DNA of 64,000 nucleotides from Zhengitettix transpicula. Taxonomy: Eukaryota > Arthropoda > Insecta > Orthoptera > Tetrigidae. Positions 35,031-47,110 of this stretch are shown here, piece after piece (the stretch's first letter is position 1; each line of letters begins with the position of its first letter). The notes under the pieces are model-generated. The model did not search any database, was not told the DNA's origin, and worked only from the letters and a program-made list of their open reading frames with translations. The position numbers and the translations under genes are program-made. Location of the stretch: contig CM073591.1 in the NCBI GenBank assembly GCA_037074705.1, positions 158,503,032 to 158,567,031 on the forward strand. Reading direction: 5' to 3'.

Positions 35031-36540
35031 GAGATTTTATTATTCGGAAAGAAACAAAAATTAGCTTCTTTCAATGGCGAACAACTTAGATAAATAGTTA
35101 AAAAATATATTCTCATACCCTTATAAGGCTTAATGTTTTTTTGTAGGTACTCTACATAAATGTATACAGATATCACGTGTTTCTTGAAGCTCAAAAAGCG
35201 GGTGGAAACAGTATTGCTTAATGAATGTAATTTATTTACGCCATCAAACTGTTCGTTTGCCAAGAGTATCCGATTTATTCTTGTGTCCGGATTAATTAAA
35301 TGGAAGTAAAGAACGTTATTTGTATTCATATTGAGTGGACTGTACACTGGTTACAATTTTATCCAGTAATCTTCCGTAATTAGGTATTCACATCCACGAT
35401 CCCGCTTGGAAGGATTGCAAATATTTGAAAGGCTCGCTAATCAAACGCAGATTACAATTTTCGAGTTTGACACCTGTGTCGGAAAAAATGCCACAGTTTC
35501 TGTATGAGTGGTGGAGACGTTCCTAAAACTTGTGGAACTGTTTAGAACGATGGGGAGAGGGTTGGGGAGCATGAAAGTCGAGCTTTGCGGCTTCGTTATA
35601 ATTGCCGTAACTTAAATTAAGATTTCTGCTATTAAAATTTTCAAGGCTTTCCAACAGGACTCTCCTCGTGAACTTTATTTTCTCGCAGGGAATAATAGAC
35701 AGAAAAGTGAATTATCTTACGTTAGCAGTTAATTACAGGTTATTAAAAGTCTCCTGAGTTATCCCGAGAAGGGGAATACTAATTAAGAACTCTTGAATTA
35801 CAAGGGCATACGTTTAGACCTTCAAGTGGTGTTGTTCTTTCCGCTAGAAACATTTACATAAATAAATTGATATTTATTTCAATGTTATTTGGATTTTCGG
35901 CTGTTTTTATTAATAATTAAAAATTAAATAAAATAACGACCTTAGTTACAGGTAATAAAATATTTTATTCAATTTAACAAAGACGTTTCAGGGCATTTTT
36001 GTACTTCTATTAGGTTTTAACTTTAATCATGTTTATATTGTAACAAACATTTGTTGATAAACATGGTAACAATATTTTGTATCACAAATTTACGACATTT
36101 ATTTCTTGGCATTCTTCTAACTTAAAATTTAAAACAAAGTAATATATAAAATCTCTGGATACTTGCAATTTAATATTAACAATTGAGGGATTTGTTACTT
36201 ATGGCAACATAATAACAAGTACAAAAAAGATTAAAAAACGTGAAAGCACAATGTTATATCACTATTCATAAATTTTAATAAAACAATGTATTTGATTGGA
36301 ATAATATTGAAGTTTTAGACGTTCAACAAAATTTATTCAAACGTAATTTATCAGAAATACTACGTATTAAAATAACTTTAAACACACTAGACATTTATAA
36401 TGATTCCATAAAATTAAGTAATATCTATAATCCATTAAATTTATATAAATATTTGAAATATTACAAAAATCTATAAGATTTCAGTACATAAATTAGTAAT
36501 TTTTATTTGAAAAAATGTAGGTCCATATTTACTTTTTTTG
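35031..36540. other. Unassigned DNA, slightly GC-richer at 35340-35700
   Basis: No repeat or coding signal was recognised. Confidence 0.45.
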
Positions 36541-36815
36541 TGAAGAAATGCAGCACAAATCCTAGAAACACCTGCATCAGGTAGGTCGGGCATTGGGTAC
36601 TTGTCTGACGCCCTTCCGATAGCGGGAGAGGAGTTTGATGTGGGGACGCAGCATAACCTTCTCCGTGCCTCGACAAGTTTAGGAGGCAGCTGGCCGACTA
36701 TTCCAATGGGAATAGCAAACAACTCTTACCGTATGCCTAATGTCTGTGACCCCGGAACATACACCTCTCAAAACAGGCCGAGGTGCCTCGGCTTGTGGGA
36801 ACCTTAGTTCAAAAA
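36541..36815 (+). repeat. F1 repeat, copy G (right half)
   Basis: It starts near 'gaaatgcagcacaaatccta' and is well preserved to 'cggcttgtgggaaccttag'. The left third is missing, as if truncated at its 5' side. Confidence 0.85.
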
Positions 36816-37254
36816 CCATTGCTAACATTTATTATTATTATTACTATTAAACTGCAAGTATGTTGAAATTTATGATTTTATTTTAAGTACTATATTGCCT
36901 TAAATTTTAAAATAGAAAAAATAAATGTTATAAATTTGTGATTTTAAATATTTTTTCCGTGTTTAATAAAAGAAGTTGTTTCCGTAGAAACATAACAATC
37001 TGAAAGGTTCCAAAACGTTGTTCTTATATTGAATAAATTATTTAAAAATGTCTGTAAATAAAGCTCGTTAATATGTTTAATTTATATTTATTTAAATAAA
37101 GGTAACTACAGAAATATTTCAGACTTTAGAAAAGATTCTAAATAATATGTTTATTTCAGTCAATGTCTCTAACATTCATATTTATATTCATATTTAGTTA
37201 AAGATAAGGAGGATAAAACATTTTAAAATGAAGCCATAGGAATTTGGCTCTTAA
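36816..37254. other. AT-rich DNA, nothing recognised
   Basis: No signal was seen. Confidence 0.5.
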
Positions 37255-37470
37255 ATGGATATTTTTCTTCTTTGATGGCTCGACTGTCCAACGAGGGCCT
37301 TGGCCTACCGGTACGACTTACATGATGGATTGTGTCGGTTCTTCGTCAGTCTTAACCACAGTTTTCGTGACCATGACGAGCACAAACATCCACGCCCTTG
37401 CCGAGATTCGAACCCGGGTCATCTGTAATGCGAGGCAATGACGCTGGTTTTGATACAGGATCCACTGTGC
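37255..37470 (-). repeat. tRNA-derived SINE (family S1), minus strand
   Basis: B box 'cgggttcgaatctcgg' lies near 37410 on the minus strand, followed by 'gggcgtggatgtttgtgc'. It aligns with the SINEs at 7130-7332 (-) and 50525-50720 (+). Confidence 0.75.
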
Positions 37471-38015
37471 GCACTCAGTTCTTTGTATTATTCCGAATCT
37501 CAGAAACAAACTTGTTCATTTATTGAGTTCAAGCCGCACAAACCGTAATCATTTACTTTCATTACGATATAATCTCATCACAGGTCCTATTTTGGCAATT
37601 ACTTTGTAACATTTCCAGCCCCCTGTATCTCCATTTTCTAACTGCCGACTACCAAGTGTTCTAAAATAACATTCCACCCTTCTTCACCAGTTGCCAACCT
37701 CGTCACTTGACCCCACTTAAAAGATTTTTTGGGAGAGTTTCTTTGTCACGTTACACTACATTGTTCAAACTAAGAGAGGCTTAAAAACGCGTATAAACGA
37801 TAAAAAAATAATCTTAGAAGTAACATTTAAAATATTCAGTAGTGTCCAATTTACTTCAACAGTGGTTAAAGGATTGGATTGAAATCAGATATTTAAGGGT
37901 GTATAATGAATTAAGTACAGTGAATTGAAGAGTCAGTACAACAAATCTGAGATATGGCTTATGCATGGTATAAAAAGCGTCTATTTACATTAATAGTATG
38001 AAAAATGATATCCTA
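37471..38015. other. Unassigned DNA, nothing recognised
   Basis: No signal was seen. Confidence 0.45.
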
Positions 38016-38196
38016 AATGTAGTCCGTTCGTCAATTACAATTCATACAGTAAGTAATTGAATCAGTTAACATATTGTCATAAGTCATAACAAATGAATAA
38101 TAATAATGAAAAATTAAGTCTGCATATTGGTCTATAACTAATAAATATACTGAATTTAATTTTTTGTTGATAAATACACTTTTTACAATAATTTTA
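38016..38196 (+). repeat. Direct repeat, copy 1
   Basis: It matches 39975-40153 in the same orientation. The first ~60 bp, from 'aatgtagtccgttcgtcaat' to 'aatcagttaacatatt', is identical. The rest has scattered differences and small indels. Confidence 0.85.
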
Positions 38197-38859
38197 TTTT
38201 AATAATGTAAAAAATTCATATAAAGAAAATAAGTATTTTTCGAGACTAATGAATGAAATGCTGCATACAATATCAAACACTACAGCAATAAGTATTATTA
38301 TACTAATAATTAGAATAAAATATGACACAATATTCTTGTAATTAATCAAAACTAACACATATGAATGTCATTGTTCAACTGTTATCATTTTCATAACTTT
38401 TTTCCTTTGCTTGTGCTAATTTTGAATATTAACAATATGTCTCTTAAAATTTATTGTTATATGTCATTACAGTTATAACTGGCATATAAGTCGTACCATG
38501 CACTTTAAATTTTATTCTAAAATTTATTTCATATCATATTAAATATTTTTGTAACCTTATAATTGAATATCTTTCCACTTTATGCAATCGTTCTCTGGGT
38601 TTGAATGTTTTATGTAATTTAATGTACAAATTTTTTTACACATGTTATTATTTTCTTCAAATTTTAGGAAGAATTTTTTATCACAACTTTGATTATTAAT
38701 GTATCACCTTTTGTCAATTATTACTATGTTCACCTGATTAAGTCCCAAATTAGGGACGAATCTTAGTGTTTTTATGGATCTACTGATATCCATTTCATTA
38801 CGTAACATTGCAAATTTTTTGCTACTCATCTTGTAAACAATTAATGGTTAATGAACGCG
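38197..38859. other. AT-rich DNA, nothing recognised
   Basis: No signal was seen between the first direct repeat and the octamer block. Confidence 0.45.
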
Positions 38860-39130
38860 TTTTATTTCTATGAATCTCAGCGTAAATAAACGGTCGAGCA
38901 GACGAGGGTCCGATTCATTCTGATACAGTCCCTAAAGCCAGCGATATGTTTAGCCTTAGCCTGAGTTACTGGCTCCAGAATCGGGAGTTAGAGCCGCTTT
39001 ATAGATGGGATTTGCATAAATGCCTCTTCCATGCACAAATATGAGTTAAGATGAGCGTGATCGCCCCATTGCCGAAGTTAAATGTGCGTGTACCGCTGCC
39101 TTTATGTCGAATTCGGTCGTTATATCGTGG
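38860..39130. promoter_or_regulatory. Candidate conserved noncoding element with POU octamer motif
   Basis: This is a GC-richer island. It contains the octamer ATTTGCAT (39010-39017, within 'atttgcataaat') and, 13 bp past its 12 bp context, 'atgcacaaat' (39031-39040), an inverted near-octamer. No coding frame explains the block. POU-domain binding is an inference from the motif only. Confidence 0.25.
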
Positions 39131-39974
39131 TACTTAAAGTTTTCCCAATATTAATTTCACGTGATTGAGTCTCTCTGGTTCGTCCTTGTATGGAAATTGA
39201 ATGAAAGAGAAGATTCTGGTGCTGAATGGCGCTACCATTATGTGTTAATAAATTGTTCTGAAGTTGGGATGAATGTTATTTCCCGTTAAAGACTTCCCTT
39301 TGGACTTAAATCAGAGTTATGAGAATCGGAGACAACGTCTACGATCACCAGGTTTCTGTGGTAAAAGGGAAAAACGAATGAACGGAAGATAAAATTAGAA
39401 ATGCACGACAGAGATGAGGACCACAAACAGAATTTATTACTTCACGTGAAGTAAGAAAGTGAGATAAAAATTTGCTTCAGGAATAAACTTGAAAGATCCG
39501 TGATAAATTTTCCTGATATAAAAGATTTCGTCTCACACAATACGGAGTATTTAACGACGATAAAATAAATAGCCATTATAAAGTAAAAAATACGGGCCTG
39601 ATAAGAATTCTATTGGTTGGATGAAATAATTTTGTTATTTATGGTGTATGAAACAGTGATTCCTTCAAGAAGAGGATCTCACTATGTCACAAACATTGAA
39701 TTACGTTTCTGAGAGAGTAGTAAATTTGCATTTATGGACTACAGAATTGTACTGAAATAAAATTATCTACAGCAAAGAAAATTTTGAAAAGTGCCAATTC
39801 ATAATTAAATATAAACACAAACAGAGAGGGTACAGTGATTGTTAGCGAAAGTTAATCTTGAAAATAATATGAAACGATTATAAGGGGATTTTTATTTGGT
39901 TCATCAGTCTAGCGAATAATGTAATTTAGGATCCGATGTTAGTTAAGAATATTTCAATTAGACAGTAAGACAAT
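39131..39974. other. Unassigned DNA, nothing recognised
   Basis: No signal was seen between the octamer block and the second direct repeat. Confidence 0.4.
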
Positions 39975-40153
39975 AATGTAGTCCGTTCGTCAATTACAAT
40001 TCATACAGTAAGTAATTGAATCAGTTAACATATTTTCATAAGTCATAACATAGAGTAACAATTATGAAAAATTAACTTTGCATATTTCTCGAGAACTAAT
40101 AAATATATTGAATTTAATTTGTTGTTGACAAATACACTTGTTACAATAATTTT
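39975..40153 (+). repeat. Direct repeat, copy 2
   Basis: This is the second copy of the 38016-38196 sequence, 1.96 kb downstream. Confidence 0.85.
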
Positions 40154-40202
40154 CTTCCTTATGCTCTCCATAGATAACGTTATGGCTTATTTCATACTAG
40201 AT

Positions 40203-40640
40203 GGGTGCCCGGCGTTGCCAGGGTTTCATTAATTAATAAGTGTTTTTGAAGCGTACTTCAGCGATTTCCATAATCCCGCATTTTACACCAATCTCCGTTG
40301 TCTTACGTTATTTTTATTTATCGCCCCTCCACACCACGCATAAGAGTGTTCCTATGCCGAAAGGGGTTGAAATTATTCACAGAAAACATCGGTAGAAATA
40401 CTGTCAATCTCTTTGAACTCAAAACATAAAATCCTATGCAAATATCGGCCGTTTGAGCATGTTTGAAAAATTCCACCCCGCCCCTGGGGGTGGTTGACGT
40501 GTGTAACCACCACAGTGCTCGTTTCCTGGTCGCAAGATGAACGTGTACGAAATTTGGCGAAACTTGCTCCACCAGTATAGATTTGGTTGCGGAACATACA
40601 CACAAAAAGAATGTAAGCTTTCTCGGTGTAAATTATTGAT
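40203..40640. repeat. Probable unnamed interspersed repeat
   Basis: It starts with 'gatgggtgcccggcgttgcc', a kind of phrase common at the edges of insect repeats and echoed at 23196. It includes 'gtacgaaatttggcgaaact', which is also of repeat-like style. It ends next to the 40652-40783 hairpin and may be one element with it. Confidence 0.4.
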
Positions 40641-40651
40641 AAATTTTTCGC

Positions 40652-40783
40652 GGTTGAGTACCAGGTTCAGATTTCTTGATGTTAAGGTTTCTGCGGTGAT
40701 TCTCTACTTCAGACTATGAAGACACCGGTAGAGAATGACCACTGAAACGTCAACATCCAGAAATCTGAACCTGGTGCTCAACC
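40652..40783. repeat. Inverted repeat, two 55 bp arms
   Basis: The arms 40652-40706 and 40729-40783 agree at 48 of 55 positions by eye. The 22 bp loop is 'cttcagactatgaagacacc' plus 'gg'. The right arm holds 'gaccactgaaacgtc', a phrase resembling retroelement hammerhead-like motifs. Confidence 0.8.
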
Positions 40784-42954
40784 ATGAAAAATCTGTTAAT
40801 AAACATTCATATTGTTTAGGCAACTATTTCTACTGGATTCTGAATATGTTAGACGCAGGGCCCGCATTTGGCGCGGTCATATTTTCAGTATTGAAATTGG
40901 ACTCGAAACCGAGTTGGTTTTACCCGGTTAGTTTGATAATTTTTATTTTTTATAAATACTATATGTTAAGTTCCTTGGCATGATTGATCGTTTGACCATC
41001 GTTCAGGTAGCATTGACACAGAGCCGCCGAAAAGGAAAGTCGGACTGCTTGAACAAGCGCCTGGTTTTCGGATCACGACTTATAGCGACACATCCGACAT
41101 AGGAGTCATGAAAATATTATCAACGGGAACCTTCGATAACTATATAGGAAAATTTTGAACCAATATCTCCTTCCCTCGATGATGAAAATAGTGTTTATCG
41201 AGAAAGCATCGAGTCCAGGTAATGAAGAAGACAGGAAAGGAAAATGGTCTAGTGGCTAGGGACATCAATTTTCGTCCGATGGAGGTCTTAAGCTGATTTG
41301 GACTATACAAGTTCGCCATCACTAGGCCAAAAATTCTTGCTTTAAATATCCCTGGGAGGCATCAGATCAACGTTGGCCGTCGAAGGGTAAAGTCCATGGC
41401 CTTTATGTATTCTTTGTCCAGCTCCAGAAAGTTTCGTTTAAGATAAAGCAAAAACATTTCTCCATATCGTCGCTACTGCATGGCCCAAAATCCCTCGACA
41501 ACGCCAGACTCATGATTGTTTTTACAGAAAATTTCTCTTTGATTTATTTGTGGGAGTCTTCTTTCTTTTTTTAAATACATTATTCTTTGTACTCCACTAA
41601 TCAATATTGCAGTCTTTGGTGGAATAAATTTATCTTGACGATTGGCAAACTCAGCAGATTCATTTTATTATAAGGGACTGGAAATTTTATAGAGTAGTAA
41701 TTCATGATTATACTGATCTGCTAAATGATTTCTTAGAAAACATAATATAGAGTAAATTAGATGTCCAAGTGATAACTACTTCTGTGGTTACGTGCAGTAC
41801 GTAAGACTTCTTCTTCTAAGCTTTTGATTACTACTACTCGGGGTTAAACTATGAAAGGGAAAAGAATTATTTGGTAAAAAAAATTGATTCAACGCAATGA
41901 GACTCATAGATATAGATTATTACAACTAAGAAATGTCAAGAATTTGTCTTATTTATATATTTTTTTTCGTTCGGGAGGTAGTCTTAATTCTTGCATATTT
42001 TCAGTTTTTAAAAGTCAATACATCCGAACTTAGTACTGAGTATTTCTAACCAATACTAGAAAATTTAAAAGGCAAAAAATATTAAAATCATATAATGCAG
42101 ATAAAAATTTATCAATCTTCTTAGCAGAATTTTTCGATTAATAATAATCGAAACGTACATATACCAAATTCAGTATAAACTGAATAAATAATACAACATA
42201 TTTTGTAAGGGTTAATTTCTCATTTGAATCGAATAAATTGTCTACGCTTGATTATATTTATTATTTCTACATAGAAATCGTTTATAAAATAGTAATACAG
42301 TTATAAAGTTGTATTTGTGTATGTATTAAAATATAGAAGTTATGTGCCAAAAATTGTATATTAAAAATAATGATCCTGTTTTACTAGATGAGTATATCGT
42401 AGTTTGTGTTAACACTACATTTAATGTCTACACGACCGACAATATAGCAAAGTGGTGCGTATCGATTGAAATCCTGTGGCTGTTCCTCCTTATTGGAGTC
42501 TTTCTCTACTAAAATAAAAAAAATTCGAGGCCGATAAAACAGTGCAGCATTCTGAAAATAACTTTTGTGGAGTTTATTTCTCCGAGAATCTTCCTGCCTC
42601 CCGGCTCATATCACAAATATCTGTTATGAGCTCGAGACCGCACGTCGTTGGTGTAGCTCATCCTCAGCAACATTAAACCAGGGCCACAGCAAAAGACCAA
42701 ACGTAATGTAACTCTTGTTTTATATCGAGCTTTCTGAACTGTCAATTTAAAGACACATCAGTTTGAGTGTACAAGCAACAGAAATCGTATATACCGCAAT
42801 TAATCTCTTCACAATTACAAGAATTACCACGTTGTTGGCCCGATGCTTCTCCGATCCGTTAAAAAACCTTAATTATTTACTGTTATAAATATATTATATC
42901 GTATTATATTTTAGTTATGTTACAACTAAGACTAAAAGAATACTTAATAAACTG

Positions 42955-42956
<2 letters not shown>
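40784..42956. other. Unassigned DNA, nothing recognised
   Basis: An 82-codon frame (40735-40983) has a hydrophobic C-terminus but no recognisable domain. At 42830-42850 'ccacgttgttggcccga' resembles the PBS-like motif of the LTR copies, but no LTR terminus lies beside it. Confidence 0.4.

Positions 42957-43026
<70 letters not shown>
42957..43026. repeat. (CT)n-(AT)n microsatellite
   Basis: About 20 CT units are followed by about 15 AT units. It directly abuts the next LTR-like element. Confidence 0.95.
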
Positions 43027-43029
<3 letters not shown>

Positions 43030-43937
43030 AGTATTCATATTGAAAGGAATTATAGCCAACACGTTGCGACCAATTAATGTAGTATTCGAATTTTAAAAGG
43101 AAAAGATAATTGATAAGATTTATCCTTGTATTAAACGAAAAAGTATTTAAAGATTGCAAAAAAAATATGTATTACAAATTTCGATTAACTTAATTTTTTT
43201 TACAATATTTTTAAAAGCATGCCACAGCTTTTAATGAGACTCAAAACTTCAGGACCGCTTACATGACCTCTTATAAATTATAGTGATTTGCAATGAGGAC
43301 TAAAAGAGTTACATATAAAATACTAAATAAATGTACAATAACATATTATATAAAAATCTAACAAATCTAGAGAAATCTGACGGTAATTATATTTACAATA
43401 TAAAGTTTCGACATACCAATTTATTTAGAGGTGCTCTGGTTTCGTATGAATTGTGCACATCAAAGTTATTTACTTTTTAAGAAAATATTTAATCAACAAG
43501 CCATAACACTGATTACCATATTGTTTCACATCACAGACTTCCGGCACTTCGCTAACAACTGTTCATGAACTTTACGCCGTACTACTTATTATCACACGGC
43601 TTTACTGTAGAAGTACGTTACTGTCAAACATTGAATGTAATATTTTCAGCCCTTATTCAGCACAGACGTTAAATAATTACGAATTCAGCAGTCATACGAA
43701 TCCTCGGCTGGTCTCCAAAATTAGACTCGCACGACATGACCACATTGGTCAGGTTCCCAAAACACACTGTTTCCTCCAAAGTTCTGTATTACACACGCTT
43801 TGCGGACAATAATAGCGTAGCAACCTTTGCAGTCTCTGCATTCTTTGGCCACACTGACTGTTCTTTACAATGATCTTGTCTCAAAATTACGCCGACAATA
43901 CTATTAAGCAAAATTATTAAATAAAACTTTCATTACA
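43027..43937 (-). mobile_element. LTR-like element, minus orientation (body 43078-43937)
   Basis: The outer terminus 'tgtagtattcatattgaaag' (43027) is followed by 'ccaacacgttgcgacc' at the PBS position. The body runs from 'tgtagtattcgaatttt' (43078) to 'cattaca' (43937). The two termini share 'tgtagtattc'. The body is homologous to 12895-13844 (for example 'atgccacagcttttaatga', then 'cttcaggaccgctta'). Confidence 0.7.
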
Positions 43938-44339
43938 TATTGGTAACTCTTAAACGTATGGAAGCAATTTCAATTTTATTTTATAAACATATTACTTTAA
44001 AAATAGGAAACAACTATGTGGGAGTAAGACGTCCCTAGGTTCACAAAAGGCGTAGGTAAAATAAGTTGGAAAGTATAAATAATGAAAAAATTACGGTATA
44101 ATACTTTTGGTAATTACTGAGATTAATAGTGACACTGTGGATACAGTTCAAGTCCAATTTAAGCCCGTATCACATTTGAAACGGAGGATAAATATCCAAA
44201 AGTACCGAGACTGTCGTATAATTTATAGTTTTGAGGGTCACACTCCATGACAGTTGAGTAAAAGGTTCAGTATTTACAGGCATCGGAGAAGAGGGCAGAG
44301 AAATAAAATGTTCATAAATACTGAGACTAACGTCCAATC
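43938..44339. other. Unassigned DNA between LTR and mariner
   Basis: Nothing was recognised. Confidence 0.45.
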
Positions 44340-44660
44340 TACGAGGGCGAGTGAGAAAGTCTTTGTCTTTATTTAATATTAGCCAAAATAAGTTACATAC
44401 AGATAATTAGAAATATACTACTATTCTTCGTATCTTATACTATTTTTCCATATAGTCACCACACTGGTGCAGAAATTCGTCCCAATGTAGCACTAAATTT
44501 GAGATGCCCCTGTGGTAGAATTCGTCGGGCTGACTATGAAACTACCGTCGGACTTTCTTGGCTTCATCAATGTATCTGAGTCGTTGTCCAGCCAGGAACT
44601 TCTTCAGCGGTATCCAGGTATCCATTTTCTGCCACAGTTTATTTTCTACATTTTCGGGTG
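44340..44660 (-). mobile_element. Mariner-like DNA transposon, 3' fragment
   Basis: The terminal inverted repeat begins at 44340 with 'tacgagggcgagtgagaaag', preceded by 'aatc', so the TA target dinucleotide is plausible. The transposase C-terminus lies just inside. The other TIR and most of the coding region are absent; homology stops near 44650. Confidence 0.75.
44440..44640 (-). pseudogene. Mariner transposase C-terminus with premature stop
   Basis: The minus-strand translation reads PLKKFLAGQRLRYIDEAKK, VRR, stop, then FHSQPDEFYHRGISNLVLHW and ending HQCGDYMEK with a stop at 44440-44442. This is the conserved C-terminal region of mariner transposases (…F.Y..GI..L..RW…GDY.EK). The in-frame TAG probably replaces a Trp. 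The catalytic D,D(34)D residues lie in the missing part, so the fragment is inactive. Confidence 0.75.
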
Positions 44661-44716
44661 AGAAAGAGTAATTATAAAATTTCAAAACGGGAGATATTGG
44701 AGGCTATTACAAAGTT

Positions 44717-44745
44717 TTTTTTTTTTTTTTTTGGGGGGGGGGGCG
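44717..44745. repeat. T-run followed by G-run
   Basis: Seventeen or so T residues are followed by about eleven G. This is a likely length-variable or assembly-sensitive site. Confidence 0.85.
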
Positions 44746-46049
44746 TCATTAAAGCGGTTTACGTTAGTACCACCGTTATTTACACTCGATTTCAGCTCCT
44801 ATGGACTCGGAAGGAAGTTGAGAATGGTGGAATAATAAAATGATGGCCAAAAAGACTGTTTTTTGTGTAAAAGACTTAGCTTTTGGTGTCGCTGAGATAA
44901 GCAATATTCTGACGAAGCACATTAAGACTAAGTTCTGTACTCTTCAACAAGCGTTACTTATAAAATGTTCAAGACTACGGCGATTAGGGATCGGTACCAA
45001 TGCTTTTTGGCTCGCTGAATCTATTGGAAAAGTCTTCTAGGTATTAAAGTTAAATGTTATTATCCATCGGCTTCACGGGGGTTGGAGTGTGTTGACCGGT
45101 AAAATGACAGTAATTGATGTCAAATTTACCTTTTTTGGATCGCTGAGCTGCGTAATGCCATTCACACTGACAATAGCTGCGGCAGTTAATTCCAGGTTAA
45201 AGCGAAATTCATTTTGACGTCTATTTGACGAACAAATAGCTTAGAAGGATTCTTTTTCTTTAGATCTCAAAATTTAATCTTTTCACTCCATTACTTCATC
45301 TACTGATGATTACAGTACACTTCTTGAATTGTAGTTTATTATACATAGTTATAGTCATTTTCTCTACCTCTGCTCTAAGTAACCTCCCACAAAATCAAAA
45401 TTTTTCTTCACTCGAAGATTATCGACATTTTTTTCGAACCTTTAATAAATATTTATTTATACGTATCTTGACATAATGAATTTATTGTATCACAACATAC
45501 CACTCACTGCCAATACCTGTCAATATTGTCTGTACAATAATTTCCTTGTTGTTAATGTTATTTCCGATGATTTGTGATCGATTCACACGTCAAAGAATAT
45601 ATTTTATTTAGTTAGCTCAACTGCTATGAGCAGAGGTACGCTGATACATCAACTTAATCACTATTATTAAATCAATTCATACAAGAAATAAAAAATTCAA
45701 AGGTTTTTCTTTCTGTCAATATATTTACCTATTATTCTACTAATGTCTTAATTTAGTTAATTATCTAACTTAAAATATGAACACTTATAATGCCTTTCAC
45801 AATTCAATTTTATCATTACAATCTCAGTATATCATTATTTAACATGTCGTAATTGGTGTAATCAATATTAGGAAATATTGACTCTCACAATTTTCAATTA
45901 TTTTCACTATTATTTCTTCTCGAACATATTTATTTTTAGATTCAGAAGTGAGAATGAATGTTGGCCCCTAATAATAGGAAATTGAAGGAAGTTTAATGTC
46001 TGGATAAGTTTTAGAGGGTGTCCATGCACGATGTCTCCATTCCCGAAGT
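44746..46049. other. AT-rich DNA, nothing recognised
   Basis: Short frames at 44658-45040 cross the homopolymer and have no domain. Confidence 0.45.
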
Positions 46050-46240
46050 AATTTTTAGTTTGAGGGAGAAGTAGCCTGACCCCGCACTTAATTTCCAGTG
46101 ACGTGCCTTCCGGGACACCTGTCTAAGCCGAAACTTGGCGCGCGTGCTGTGAATCGCCGCTCAGCATAGATGTCCACTCAGCAGAAGAGGTCTTAAACTC
46201 ATTGCGAACTTGGCAACTTTTATTAACTTCCATCAACTCT
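46050..46240. other. GC-richer block, possible regulatory DNA
   Basis: It includes 'gtgacgtgcc', 'acacctgtc' and 'ttggcgcgcgtg'. There is no coding frame and no repeat match in the window. Confidence 0.2.
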
Positions 46241-46889
46241 CATTCGAACCTAGAAAGCGATTTGGAATCGACTGCAAGGATTGATCCCAATAATTAGTTT
46301 CCAATAGAAAGCGTTTTTTACTACGGGCTATCTACAATTGTCGGAAGTATGACTATTGCTAAGTTCCTCTCTGGACGATATAATTATATAATTTAAAATT
46401 TTTTATAGGCACTATATTAAAAACTAAATACTGAGAATAAGAATATTAAAATAGTAACGCATTGTAATACAAAAAAATTGGAAATAAAATGGTAAAACGT
46501 CCGAAATTCATTGTATTTAATAAGAGTCATCACCCCTGTCTATGATCTAATCATAGTCAAGTATTCTGATATTGAGAGGACACGGTCTCTCATATTTAAA
46601 CTATCTGTAAATTTTTTCTTGAATCATACATTAATTAACGTTTTCACACATAAATTGAAATACGCATATTGAATAGATACAAACGTGTAACAGTTTGTTC
46701 GCAAGAATATTTTCCGGATTATAAAAATTATCCAGAAACATATTTATTTGCAATGGAAATGAATTTGCTTCAAAGGTGCGAATGAATTTATCGGCTTAAA
46801 TCTCCTGATAGTGATATTGAAGTTATGGGTACGACCAGAGAAAGGACAGAGTGAAATTTGAGAATTTAGCGGCTTTTGTAGATTTGAGA

Positions 46890-47110
46890 ACAGGTGGTTA
46901 ATTGATTAATGGCTGATTAAGTAGCAGCTGGCTATCGCATGATTTACACCAAGGACTTGTGGCACCTGTTTTTAGTGCTAATAATGTGATCTTGGTCAAT
47001 GATGCATGCCCTATTCACGCCATGAGAGAGGTCCAGACCCTGTCCAGCACCTGCGCTCCACATCACCATCAGGTCAGATGTCACTACAAACCTCATATGC
47101 CAGATATAAT
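46890..47110. promoter_or_regulatory. Candidate enhancer: TAAT sites and E-boxes
   Basis: Motifs in order: CAGGTG 46891-46896, 'ttaattgattaat' 46898-46910, 'tgattaa' 46914-46920, CAGCTG 46925-46930, CACCTG 46963-46968 and CACCTG 47048-47053. The density of homeodomain and E-box motifs in a GC-richer island suggests regulatory DNA. This is inference only. Confidence 0.25.

Noticed and set aside
34829..35347. 172-codon minus-strand frame as a gene
   Set aside because: Much of it is the F2 fold-back repeat read through, and the translation has no recognisable domain.
42830..42850. PBS-like 'ccacgttgttggcccga' as evidence of another LTR element
   Set aside because: No LTR terminus adjoins it in either orientation, so it is treated as chance or an unrecognisable fragment.
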